From Chytriomyces cf. hyalinus JEL632 (lineage: Eukaryota > Chytridiomycota > Chytridiomycetes > Chytridiales > Chytriomycetaceae), in assembly GCA_025435555.1 (NCBI GenBank), contig JAIWWG010000044.1, positions 1 through 64,000 of the forward strand: a DNA stretch of 64,000 nt, in the 5' to 3' direction. This document shows, one piece after another, positions 22,392-32,563 of the stretch. Every line of letters begins with the position of its first letter. Positions within the stretch are counted from its first letter, which is position 1. The position numbers and the translations under genes were made by a program. The notes under the pieces are model-generated. The model was given only the letters and a program-made list of their open reading frames with translations, was not told the origin of the DNA and made no database searches.

Positions 22392-23637
22392 ATGGCAACA
22401 GAACAAGACCTACACGCCCGCTTTGAGAAATTCTGCGCGTTTGGCCGCGGGAGTGTCGGAAGCAGTCTCGACAGCCTCACCTCTGGCAGCACAATGGACG
22501 GCGCCAAATGGGCCAAATTCGCGCGCGACTGCAACTTGATTGACAACAAGCGCGTCACTTCCACCGACATTGATATCATCTTCAACAAGGTCAAGGCCAA
22601 GTCCGCCCGCCGCATTGACTGGGAGGAGTTCCAAGTCGCTGTTAAACTGGTCGCCGGCAAGAAGTATCCCAAGCTGCATGAACAGGATGCCTACACCAAG
22701 ACTATTTATGATGCTTGCATCTTGTCGAATGGACCAGTTGCGCGGGCCACGGTAACCGTTGCTTGTGAAGTACCGTCATCCACACTGCTGAAACTTGTTC
22801 AATGCAGACTGTTAAAAACGATCCAGTACTCGACCGCTTGACAGACGTATCTGGATACGTGCGTGAACTGCTAAAACAATATTAATGTAAACACATATAC
22901 TAACCAACTAATGCACCGCAGACCGGAACTCACAAGAACCGGTTCGACAGCGCCGGAAGAGGTCTCGGTCTCAACGGACGCGTAACAGGCAAGAGCACAG
23001 ACACCCTCTCCAAGATTGTCAACAGAGACGCGCCGTCCCAGCAACCATTGGCGCAGACAAACCGTCAGAGTGTGTCCAACAGGCGCCAAGAATCCCAATC
23101 CAAAATGCGGGCGCCCACTGCCGCATCTTCCATTTCACAAAACAAGCGTGCCAGTGTCTTGACTCAGTCGGAGGAGAAGCTTGGTTCGTTTGTATAGCAT
23201 CTTGTTTTCAATCTGTCAAAACTCATTCTTTAAACTCCTTAGAAAACATTGTCAACGCGCCAAAGAAGGCACCCATTGCCGGTCGCCGCTCTCAAGCGCC
23301 ACACGCCACGACTAAAGGAGGCAATTACACTACATCTTCGTCCCTCGCTTCCTCGCAGCAATCTCTTGCGAAATCTTCCACTACCGCCTCGGTATGTTTT
23401 CTGATCCCTCTCTGGAGTACTGTATAATTGACAGATCGACCAAATGAAAAGAAATCGAGCGTGTTTGACCGTTTGACGGACTCGTCTGGATACACAGGAA
23501 CACACCAGCACCGGTTCAACGCGGATGGTAGTGGAAGAGGACTTGCGGGGAGAGACAGTGCTCCGTTGGGAAAAGGAGGCGTGAGTCAGTATCGCGGTGG
23601 GAACGTCAACAGCTTGAGCCAGATCCTGAGAAGCTGA
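22392..23637 (+). CDS. TPPP: Tubulin polymerization-promoting protein (TPPP/p25-alpha) with doubled p25 signature
   Basis: Exons 22392-22751, 22808-22858, 22922-23183, 23243-23391 and 23452-23637 give 335 residues. The N-terminal p25-alpha core includes FEKFCAFGRG, MDGAKWAKFARDCNLID, TDIDIIFNKVK and RIDWEEFQVAV. The Gly-rich signature appears twice: DRLTDVSGYTGTHKNRFDSAG (about residues 126-147) and again at the very C-terminus as DRLTDSSGYTGTHQHRFNADG. A basic Ser/Gln-rich linker joins them. TPPP proteins bind and bundle microtubules and are found mainly in ciliated or flagellated organisms. The second signature is a partial domain repeat not expected in the plain family form. Confidence 0.9.
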
Positions 23638-23767
23638 GAGATTGCATAGTTCGGACAAGCTCTTTTTCTTTAGCGTGGAAGTTATCAAACAAATAATAAG
23701 TGAACAGTAAGTGCATGAATGAAACCCATAAACTTTTGCCATCTCCAAACAAAAAAACTGCAAAAAT

Positions 23768-24171
23768 ATGAATCGGCAGTTTCTGCGAACATTCGCAAAG
23801 CGCGGGACAATTCCTGTGCCACGAAGCTCTGCCGCGAATCTGAGCCACGTTCTATTCACCGCATCAACGAGCCAAAAGTCGTGTTTCGATTCGGGATCCA
23901 CACCGTTTGGCGCTGCTCCATTTGGCACTTCCAGCTCATCCTCTTCATCCTCGGCACCTCCTCTCGCGGCATTCCAGTCTGCAAAGAGCGCTGTATCTTC
24001 AGTTGTGGTGAGAATCGCGCGCATATCTCTCGCTGGATGAAAGCTGACACACTTCCACTCCTGCATGTTCAAAAGCTGTCAAACATCCCGACGGCAATCG
24101 CGAATGGATTCTTATCGGAAGCAAACCTGTGCTCTCTATTGCTCTCCAAAGTGGATCTGAGTGATGGTTAG
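23768..24171 (+). CDS. Small protein, possible mitochondrial presequence (hypothetical)
   Basis: Exons 23768-24007 and 24076-24171 (68-nt GT-AG intron) join to 111 residues. The N-terminus MNRQFLRTFAKRGTIPVPRS is rich in Arg and hydroxylated residues without acids, as in mitochondrial presequences. A run of eight Ser follows, then a hydrophobic C-terminus with LSNIPTAIANGFLSEANLC. No family recognised. A minus-strand open frame overlaps, so the strand call is tentative. Confidence 0.4.
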
Positions 24172-24528
24172 TTTTTTCAAAATGCGGTTCGTTGTCGTCT
24201 CTTCTGATTTCCCATTTCGCCGTTTCCCCATTTTCTTTCCTTCTTTACATCTCTCCGCTCTCAAAAAGACGAGTAAATATCGCCTTTTATTTGCTCGGCG
24301 CAAACCCCCCTTATTAAATATCGCTTTTCTTTTTGCCCTTTTTCTCTGTTGTTCTATTCCACCAGATAAGTAATCTAATTCTCTTCTTGTATGCATGTGT
24401 GTGTTCCGTACACAAGGATAGAGGTTTGAAATATGGGAAAATTGAGGCGGGAATGGGGGGAAAATGGAGGGAGAGGTCGCAGTTCAAAAAATACACACCC
24501 TGCATATTACAAATGTACAACAAGCCAT
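24172..24528. other. Pyrimidine-rich intergenic region
   Basis: T/C-rich stretch with ATTAAATATC-like AT blocks near 24310. Likely promoter and leader of the next gene. No coding potential recognised. Confidence 0.45.
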
Positions 24529-25433
24529 ATGCCAACGCTCCTCAACACTGGCTTCTCAAACGGCACAGGCGCTTCACTTCAGAGCATGGCATCACCCATC
24601 CGAGGAACTGCGAGCGCAGTACTACCGCAGTCGACGAACCCGCTCGCACGAGGATGTGTGGACAAGGCAAAGGAGATCCACGCGTCCATCTACAGGTGAC
24701 TTTCAATCAATGTAGATCCCGTAACAGCCGTCTCTAAATCCCTTCCCTCTTCTTCTCTCTCTCTCAACAACTCACATTACTCTCAGCACAAGCAGCCACT
24801 ACAAAGAGACCGTGCTCGCTGCTTACTTCAACCCCGCAGCCACGTTCTCCGATCCTCTTGTGTCCGTTCAGGGGCTGCATGCTGTGGCACAGCAGTACAA
24901 ATTCATGACCCTCCTTGCCTCAGTGTCCCGCCACATCAACTCTGTCACATGGGCTCACAACCAAGCAAGTGCTTGAATGTCATTGATACAACGCCAAAAC
25001 TTAGAAGTTTCCACAACAGTCGACAGCCACCTCCACTCAACACCCCTTCTCACACGCGTCCGATGAAGTTGTCGTGATCGATGCCCTCATTGTCTTTACT
25101 CTCCTTCCCTGGCTGCCACCTGCTCTCGTCAATGTCCCCATCCGTACGGTCTCGACTTTCATTTTCGACAGCGCTGGCAGAGTTGTATCCCACGAAGATA
25201 TCTGGTCTATACGCGATCTGATTGCAGCAATGCTCGGAGGCTTGGTTGGAATTGTGTATGACGCGTTCCGGACTTGGAATGGAACAGTGTCTTCGTGGGT
25301 GATTGAGTATCTAGTGTGGTTTATCACGTTTGTGCGTGTCTCGCTGCTTGGGGCGCCGAAACGCACGTTTTCAGGCATCTTTATGAACAGAAGGGATGGA
25401 ACTGCGAAAGTTGGTGGGAACAGAGCATTTTAA
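24529..25433 (+). CDS. SnoaL/NTF2-like fold protein, membrane-tail type
   Basis: Exons 24529-24695, 24787-24964 and 25020-25433 give 252 residues. The second exon has HYKETVLAAYFNPAATFSDP, a GLHAVAQQYKFMTLLASV stretch and INSVTW. The third exon has TVSTFIFDSAGRVVSHEDIW. Together they match the pattern of small NTF2-like/SnoaL-like domains of unknown role in fungi and algae. The C-terminus has hydrophobic helices (LIAAMLGGLVGIVYDAF and VIEYLVWFITFVRVSLLG) and a basic tail, so a membrane link is likely. The second intron (24965-25019) appears to use a GC donor, CAA|GCAAGT; any GT alternative there leads to a stop. The upstream Met at 24433 is less likely. Confidence 0.6.
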
Positions 25434-25562
25434 AACCTTGGGTAATTTGGGCGAATGTGGGTGCGAATAAACTGCGTGTCACGTTTTCTGTCTCCTGGCT
25501 TTCCATTGAACGTGCCCTTTATTCTCCCTCAAGACTTTTTAAATTAGAAAGTAAAAAGTTCC

Positions 25563-27116
25563 TCATGCCTGGGATTCCACAGAATCAATGCCACTCCAAA
25601 TGGCACTCTGAAGCCATTCATAAACATCACTCGCATTCTGAATTCCCATTTCCCACCGATTCACATCATTCAGCGCATCCCATGTACCCACTGCTCCATC
25701 ATCATACCTAGTGCCCACTAGAAATGTTGAGATTGCATCTGCAAGAAATTTTCCATCGAAAGGAAGCGCCGCCTTGCTGCTGGGTGTGACCTCTGAGGCA
25801 ACCTCAACAATCACTCCTTCACTTATTGTTAGGATGGATTTCTGGAGTATTTTGAAGGCACACAAAGAATTCAGTAATCAAGACGTTTCGCAATGCTTCC
25901 TTCAGCTTACCAAATATCCCCATCTGAATTCTTTTTCAATGGCATGCGTGAAAGTTGGCGTTTGGCCCCATTTCCATTCAAATGCCTAATTGATATGAAA
26001 GCATCACGTTCAATGCATGTATTGCGAGACGCCGCTGAATAGAACTCACCTTAATTTCATCATAGTACTCTTGCACTTTTGGGTTTGAGTTGAAGTCAGC
26101 CATCCCCAGTTCTGTCATGTGATTCTATTCAGGTCGGGGATCAGGTGACAACCAAAACAGACGCAAAAACTACGAGAAAACAAACCTTCAGGCCTGCTTC
26201 CTTGTTGTAAATGATGCCAAATTCCTCAGCAACAGCGCGACAAAAATCAGTGTGCGTCACTGTGTATGAGTGATCAATCAGCCTGGTCACCTATTCCAGA
26301 TATCTCAGAAATGACGCAAACAAACAAGCGACAAGCAAAGAATCAAACACAAAATATCCTCACCTTGGAAGGGAAACTTTCCACTCCCTTTCCAACCAGA
26401 GCTCCCTTCCGAGGGCTCTTCAACTGCGTCCCCAGACTCTCCAAATCTGATGAAATCAGCATAGTCCCATGCGCATATGCCTTCTCATGCACTACTTTGA
26501 ATGCGGATCCAGATACTTTTCGATTATCCACAACAATGTCATGTCTGTAAACTGGTCAGAATACTTTTCGACAAACGACCACAACTACAACAACTACAGC
26601 ACTCACCGAGCATTCACATGCGCAGGAATATCCAACTGATGCAAAGCACGCGCAACAATATTCGCAGAAAAGTCCCGGTTGAATGATTCTCGAGGCATGA
26701 AACACGTATAGTTTGTGTTTCCAAGAGCATGCACAACTGTTCCACCTCCTGTGAGCCCCCGTATAAATGAATGTGAGTGTTAAGAGAGTTCAAAGGAAAC
26801 AAAGATGGAACGTCAAACCTGAACGTCGTCGAATCACTGGTACTCGATTTGCCCGCAGCCACGGCAAATTGCACTCTTTGAATGGGTTCTGGTTTCGTCC
26901 AATCACAACGCAGGGATTGTTGCGCCACAGATACACCGTGTGGGGAGATGCGGCATGTGAGGGTCTTCGAAAGAGCCTTATTGTTTTGTTGTGCATGCCA
27001 AGGCTGGGTATCGCACTGTTATCGAAGTGAGTAACTGCGACTCACCACTCTTCGAATGCCAGGTTGATCCATGGATCTGTGACTGTGGATATATAAGCTT
27101 GTGCTGTCCGAGGCAT
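25563..27116 (-). CDS. Lipoate-protein ligase / lipoyltransferase (LplA family)
   Basis: Eight exons on the minus strand: 27116-27046, 26976-26819, 26748-26607, 26544-26364, 26290-26186, 26124-26050, 25985-25911 and 25841-25563, giving 361 residues. Motifs in order: STVTDPWINLAFEEWLF, LWRNNPCVVIGRNQNPFKEC, RRRSGGGTVVHALGNTNYT, HDIVVDNRKVSGSAFK (the K binds the lipoyl-AMP in this family), AYAHGTMLISSD and, in the C-terminal domain, FEWKWGQTPTFTH. The enzyme attaches lipoate to E2 and H proteins of mitochondrial dehydrogenases. The start is 20 nt from the stop of the upstream COX16 gene, so its leader must overlap COX16. A mitochondrial presequence is not evident. Confidence 0.9.
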
Positions 27117-27136
27117 TTCGTTTTGATATATTTATT

Positions 27137-27580
27137 TCATGACCTCTTGAAGATGGGTTCCTCAATGCCCGCAGGCCGCGGGACTCGCACGTAGTCCCAG
27201 TCTTTGCCTTCATTCGCAGCAAGCTTCTGTATACGCACAAATTGTGTATTGTGAGTGGGTGACTGGGAATGAGAGCCGGGAAAAACGCCTCACAAAATAC
27301 TCTTCTTGTAAATTCAGCCGTTTCCGATTTGAATCCAGCTTCAGCTCTTCCTCTTTTGACACCTGTGAATTTGAAAGAGAGAGTTTGTTTAACCTGAAGC
27401 TATCTGATCATGAGTGCACCCATTTTTTACCGCTTGAACTTTCTTGTCATTCAGATCGTACCGCGTCTGGGTAAGTTGGCCAAGCATGACTGTCGACCCA
27501 ACCATCGTAGTCAGGAACGGAAGCCCGAAAAAGAGAAACTGTCGTTGTTGCTTGCTCAGCTTTCGAAAGTGTTTGTACAT
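27137..27580 (-). CDS. COX16: Cytochrome c oxidase assembly protein COX16
   Basis: Exons 27580-27431, 27362-27294 and 27226-27137 on the minus strand give 102 residues. The single membrane segment FLFFGLPFLTTMVGSTVMLG is followed by QLTQTRYDLNDKKVQA, then LNLQEEYFKLAANEGKDWDY and VRVPRPAG. This order and size match COX16 of the inner mitochondrial membrane, which assists cytochrome oxidase assembly. The stop lies 20 nt before the start of the lipoate ligase gene on the same strand. Confidence 0.88.
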
Positions 27581-28232
27581 TTTTTAAATAAAATATTGGA
27601 GATGAAACTGGAGGTGCAGCATCCCTACGAGACACGGCGTATCAACCCTATAAAATCAAACGATCCAGTAGAATTGAGGGACAAACAAAGTATTTATTCT
27701 TCACCAATCCCATCCATCTGCAAGCACCTCCTCACAAGAAAAACTCAGCCGTTCCATCTCCACGTTTTCACCAAACTAGCAAAAAAGACCAGCTTTTCCC
27801 CAAATAAAAGGCGGGCACATAGATAAATAAGGAAAAAACAAAAAGATAAAGGGCGAGATGGTACAAAGCGAGGAGAACAGATGGAACGGGAGATGGTCAG
27901 ACACCTATAGAAAAAAAGTAGTGGCAACCAGTATGAGCCAGATAAAGGAAAGAGGGGACAGACCAAGAAGGCAGCAGCTAAGTAAAAGGCGCCAATAAAG
28001 GTCAGAAGAGAAGCACCACGAAGCAGAGTCAAGCGGTGAGGGAAAAGGGTAGAGGGAATATGAAGGAGAGTAGATGCAATAAAGAATAAAACAGCTTGTC
28101 CAAGTTTAAAGAAGCTACATTTAAAAAAAAACAAGTCTATAACGCGAGCGGAACAAAAAAGGAAAAAGGTTTGACAATGACAAAATACAAAATGATGGCG
28201 ACTTCCCAAATTAGGGAGTCAGCTCAAACCAT
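27581..28232. other. Intergenic region between COX16 and the repeat-protein gene
   Basis: COX16 promoter on one side and the long 3' flank of the TPPA-repeat gene on the other. Short frames only; nothing recognised. Confidence 0.5.
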
Positions 28233-29740
28233 TTAGTAGCTAGCCTTGGTCTTTGGGGCACACTTCTTCTTAGTAGCAGGAGTGTTGTTGGCGGGTGGGG
28301 TGTAGCCTGGGGTGGTCTTTGGGGCAACGCTGGCAGGTGGGGTGATTGGGACGTAGGCACCAGCAGTTGGGGTGTTGTTAGCAGGTGGGGTTGGGGTGTT
28401 CTTGGCGGGTGGGGTTGGTGGGACGTAAGCAGCACCAGTGGTTGGCTTGGTGTCAGCTGGTGGGGTTGGGGTGTTCTTGGCGGGTGGGGTTGGTGGCACG
28501 TAAGCAGCAGCGGTGGTTGGGGTGTTGTTGGCAGGTGGGGTTGGGGTGTTCTTGGCGGGTGGGGTTGGTGGCACGTAAGCTCCAGTGGTTGGCTTAGTGT
28601 CAGCTGGTGGGGTTGGGGTGTTCTTGGCAGGTGGGGTTGGTGGCACGTAAGCAGCAGCGGTGGTTGGGGTGTTGTTGGCAGGTGGGGTTGGGGTGTTCTT
28701 GGCTGGGGGAGTAGCGGTGGTGCAGGTGGATGGCACGTTGCTAGCAGGTGGGGTTGGGGTGTTCTTGGCTGGTGGAGTTGGTGGGACGTAGGCTCCAGCG
28801 GTGGTTGGGGTGTTGTTGGCTGGTGGGGTTGGGGTGTTCTTGGCAGGTGGGGTGGTGCCTGGAACGTTGCTGGCTGGTGGGGTCACACAGGTTGGGACGG
28901 CTGGGACGGCAACGGTGGTTGGGGTGTTTCCAGCTGGTGGGGTTGGGGTGTTCTTGGCTGGTGGGGTGGTGCCTGGAACGTTACTGGCTGGTGGGGTCAC
29001 ACAGGTTGGGACGGCTGGGACGGCAACGGTGGTTGGGGTGTTTCCAGCTGGTGGGGTTGGGGTGTTCTTGGCAGGTGGGGTGGGTGGAACGTAAGCTCCA
29101 GCGGTGGTTGGGGTGTTCTTGGCTGGTGGGGTGGTGCCTGGAACCTGGCTGGCAGGTGGGGTTGGGGTGTTCTTGGCGGGTGGGGTTGGGGGAACGTAAG
29201 CGCCAGTGGTTGGAGTGTTTCCAGCTGGTGGGGTTGGGGTGTTCTTGGCTGGTGGGGTGGTGCCTGGAACGTTACTGGCTGGTGGGGTCACACAGGTTGG
29301 GACGGCTGGAACGGCAACGGTGGTTGGGGTGTTTCCAGCAGGTGGGGTTGGGGTGTTCTTAGCGGGTGGGGTTGGTGGGACATAGGCACCAGCGGTGGTT
29401 GGGGTGTTGTTGGCTGGTGGGGTCACGCAGCTGGGGGCAGCTGGGACGGCAACGGAGGATGGCCTGTTGAGATAAGCAACAGATTAGAACTCAATTCGAT
29501 AGCAGGATTCATATGGAATTCGAAGGATTGATTCGACAGTCGATTGCGGTGGGTATGGTTTCGAAGGATTCTTCTTATCGCAGCAGCGCCGTGGTCCCGC
29601 CGTGCCAGCCAGTGTCTCCGCCAGAGGCCAGCACCGAGGAGAGATAGGACCTCGGAAGGGGGGGGTGTCACATCACAGAAGACTCACACAGCGTTGGCCA
29701 AAGCGAGGGTCACGAAGGAGAGAAGAGCGAGGACCTGCAT
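28233..29740 (-). CDS. Secreted Pro/Thr-rich TPPA-repeat protein (smaller)
   Basis: Exon 29740-29688 encodes the signal peptide MQVLALLSFVTLALANA. A 224-nt intron follows, long for this window, then exon 29463-28233; total 427 residues. After the signal peptide comes SSVAVPAAPSC, then an almost pure array of units such as TPPAKNTPTPPANNTPTT with GAYVPP and VAVPAVPTCVTPPASNVPG inserts. It ends with a basic KKKCAPKTKASY tail. There is no membrane helix or GPI signal. Probably an extracellular, heavily O-glycosylated wall, adhesive or mucin-like protein. The related larger gene at 45.4-47.9 kb has the same signal-exon/repeat-exon layout. Confidence 0.75.
28250..29460. repeat. Coding tandem repeats of the smaller TPPA protein
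   Basis: DNA-level repeats built on a plus-strand unit around GGTGGGGTTGGGGTGTTCTTGG, repeated many times with small inserts. High similarity between copies suggests recent homogenisation. The long plus-strand open frames here are side effects of the repeats. Confidence 0.8.
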
Positions 29741-30272
29741 CTGTCTAAAAAGTCTATTGGGTCACAAAGGGCAGCGTTGTCGCCTCTATTTAACCGTTTG
29801 CAGCAAAGGACAATTTTTTTACAATTTTATTTTTAATCACTTCCTTTTTAATCAATCAGCCTGCCAATTTGTGGCAGCGTGCCTCCCTCCGTTGTCTGCG
29901 ATGTGCGGTGCTCGCAGCAGGGCTGCTGCGGTGCTATGCGCCGGTGTTTGCGAACTGCGGCGCTGCTGATGGTGCGAAGAGGGGTTGGTGGTGCACGTCA
30001 TTGGCAAAGTGTCTCCATTTCCAATCACCATTTTTATACTTGTCCATTTTATTTAAAACAATTAACGCTCGGCTCATCCACCTTGTAAAGTGTCACACGC
30101 ATTAAGTTCTCTGGCTTCAACCCTGCATATCACCGGTCAGTTCTGCATCACTCCTATGGTTAAGAGCCGTGTTTGACTGGAGCACATGTTTTATTCATTT
30201 CATCATCCCCGTTGTCCACTCTGAAACAATCGCAAGCACAAATCTGAACATCAGAACCATCCCCTTCATCCT
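29741..30272. other. Intergenic region upstream of the TPPA-repeat gene
   Basis: Holds the promoter of the repeat-protein gene (a TTAAATAG TATA-like word on the minus strand near 29790) and the 3' flank of eIF2 gamma. No gene recognised. Confidence 0.5.
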
Positions 30273-32240
30273 TTAAACATCTGGATCTATGGTCGTTCCG
30301 CGTGTGATTTTGCCCCATCCGATCAATCTGTCAACTCAATGTCAGCAAAAAGAATACACGTGACAAATGAGAAATTTTAACGCACCTCCAGTGCTTGTCG
30401 ATACGTCTTGACAAGGCCACCTTTTCATCCACCTCAGTACATGCAGGAGTAGTCAACTGAATCTTTGCCAAATCCGCCTTCACACTCAACACACGGCAAC
30501 CACAACTGGTGGATCCAATGTTGGCCAGCAACACCTCGTTCTTGGCCAGCTTCTCAACTTTCGTCTGCTTCTTTCCGTCCGTTGACTTGACTCCCAACAA
30601 TTGACGGAGCAAGAAGAAGTTGATTTCAATCTCGGTGTAAATGGCTGGCAGCTTTCCAACAGCACCCAAAACTTGTCCCACAAGACGATCCGCACGGCAA
30701 ATTGTTGGATCTATTTTCGTTCCAACTCCAATGAGACCTCCCGGCACAGCAAATTTGAGTTCGTTGTTTTCGGCAAGGAGGGTGATGATACGAGAAAAGA
30801 TTGGGCGACATTTGACTTTTCCGTCGGCGTCTTTGGTGACGAGACCCTGAAAGAAAGAGAATTTAGCCCTTGCACGAACAAGGACCTTTAGACCCTCAAA
30901 AAAAGCCAGCTTACTGGGCGGACTTCAATTTCGTCTCCAAGTTTCAGGACTCCACAGAGAATTGATCCACCCGCAACTCCTCCCTTCAAAGAAGCAACAT
31001 CGGCTCCTGGCTTGTTGACATCGAAACTACGAATGACAATGAGCTTCGGGTCAGATGAGAAATCTCTCTGTTTGGCAGTAAAATCCAAGATTGTAAATGA
31101 GGCGCCGTTCAGGAAAAACAATTTGGCACCGCAAACAAAACCGTAAATACAAACCACAGGCACGGGAATTCGTTTGCAAATGTATTCGTTGATTGCGTCG
31201 ATATTGTATTTGAGCTGAGCAGAGATGGGAATGACAGGTGCTCCATCGGCAACTGTGTTTTTGATGAACTTCAAAATCTGTTCGTGCTGCTCCAATGCGG
31301 CGCTTTCTTTGATCAAGTCAATCTTGTTTTGGAGAATCAGAATGTTTTTGAGCTTCATGATTTGAATGGCGGCGAGATGTTCACTGGTTTGTGGTTGTGG
31401 GCATGTTTCGTTTCCGGCAATCAGAAGTAACGCGGCGTCCATGACAGCGGCGCCTAGGCAACCGTACGAGAGATGTGTTTTAGGTGATGTGGTGAGAGGG
31501 AAAAGCAAGATCGGGGCTTCTCACCGTTCAACATGGTTGCCATGAGAATATCGTGACCTGGGCAATCGACAAACGAAACGTGTCTGTTTTCGACGATGTA
31601 AGCAACCAGGTCAAGACATTTGAAAGAGTTCGTGAAATGTCCCCATGACGCATGATCGCTGAAACTCAAACGGCGTCGAAGTATGCACTTCGAATGCAAT
31701 ATCACCCAGTCCCAGGGCATCCAAAAGGAACATGGATGGGAATGTCATCGCACCTGACTAAACGCATCTTTCCCAAGCAATTCAGCCTCTCGCACGCGAA
31801 CCCTTCTTCCTTGTCACTTTTGAATGACTTGTAACAGCCGGGTCTTGGACAAGCGTCATTGTCGCACTTGAAGATCTTTTTTTATACGAATGATTTTTGA
31901 AGAGCCGGCGTTAGCGTTGCTGATGCCGAGTTCCGTTGGTGAGCCCACACACACCTTTGCATTCGCATAACCCAATTTGATTGTAATATTTCGCTCGAGT
32001 TCGTTCTTAAATCGGACCGTTTGGACACCGGAGATTGCCTTCACGACAGTGGATTTTCCGTGGGCGACATGGCCGATAGTTCCTGAAAGCACAACGAATG
32101 GAGGTGAGCAGGGCACCGAAGCAGAGACAGGAGGGACGGGGGGTTCCCTCCCGTGTAGACGCACCGATATTGATGGTTGCTTGCTTTGAAATGACGACGG
32201 GCGACAGCGGCGTCAGTTTTGTGTAGTCCAATTCGCTCAT
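30273..32240 (-). CDS. GCD11: Translation initiation factor eIF2 gamma subunit
   Basis: Minus-strand multi-exon gene, Met at 32240, stop at 30275-30273. In order: N-terminus [21 protein letters not shown]-loop GHVAHGKST; switch region [14 protein letters not shown]; zinc-knuckle [31 protein letters not shown] (G3 motif DCPGH); [28 protein letters not shown] (G4 NKID); [19 protein letters not shown]; and the C-terminal [15 protein letters not shown]. It is the GTPase subunit of eIF2, which brings Met-tRNAi to the 40S subunit in the cytosol. One intron (about 31571-31770) is longer than usual. It is divergent from the CNG channel gene with 323 bp between starts. Confidence 0.95.
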
Positions 32241-32563
32241 GTTTCTTTTTTATTTTCTGAGGCGGAGAGATTTGGTTTTGTCGAAAAAAGAAAATGGATG
32301 ACAGGCGAGACTGCTTGGCCACAACGCGGTGCTCTTGAAACAAAGCACGCTCAAACTTATGGCGTACCTATCTCGCATTGGGCATTGTACCTCATGGGTC
32401 CTGCTGTACTATCCATGGTAGTGGCTGGTTGTGATAGTGAGGGAGGTAGCTATCGAGACGCGTTGCTTGCATCATCCCAAGTCAGTGCCCAGAGATCATC
32501 AAATAGGAACCTGGAATAATTGTCAGCTTAAGTTTGAAGAACTCTGACCTGATAATTTCTCTC

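Noticed and set aside
23239-24072. 277-residue minus-strand open frame
   Set aside because: It overlaps the last exons of TPPP and has no recognisable domain. The plus-strand model explains the region better, though the 23.77-24.07 kb part stays uncertain.
28250-29460. CRISPR-like array
   Set aside because: Repeats are coding (TPPA units in one open frame) and spacers are not unique. The organism is a eukaryote.
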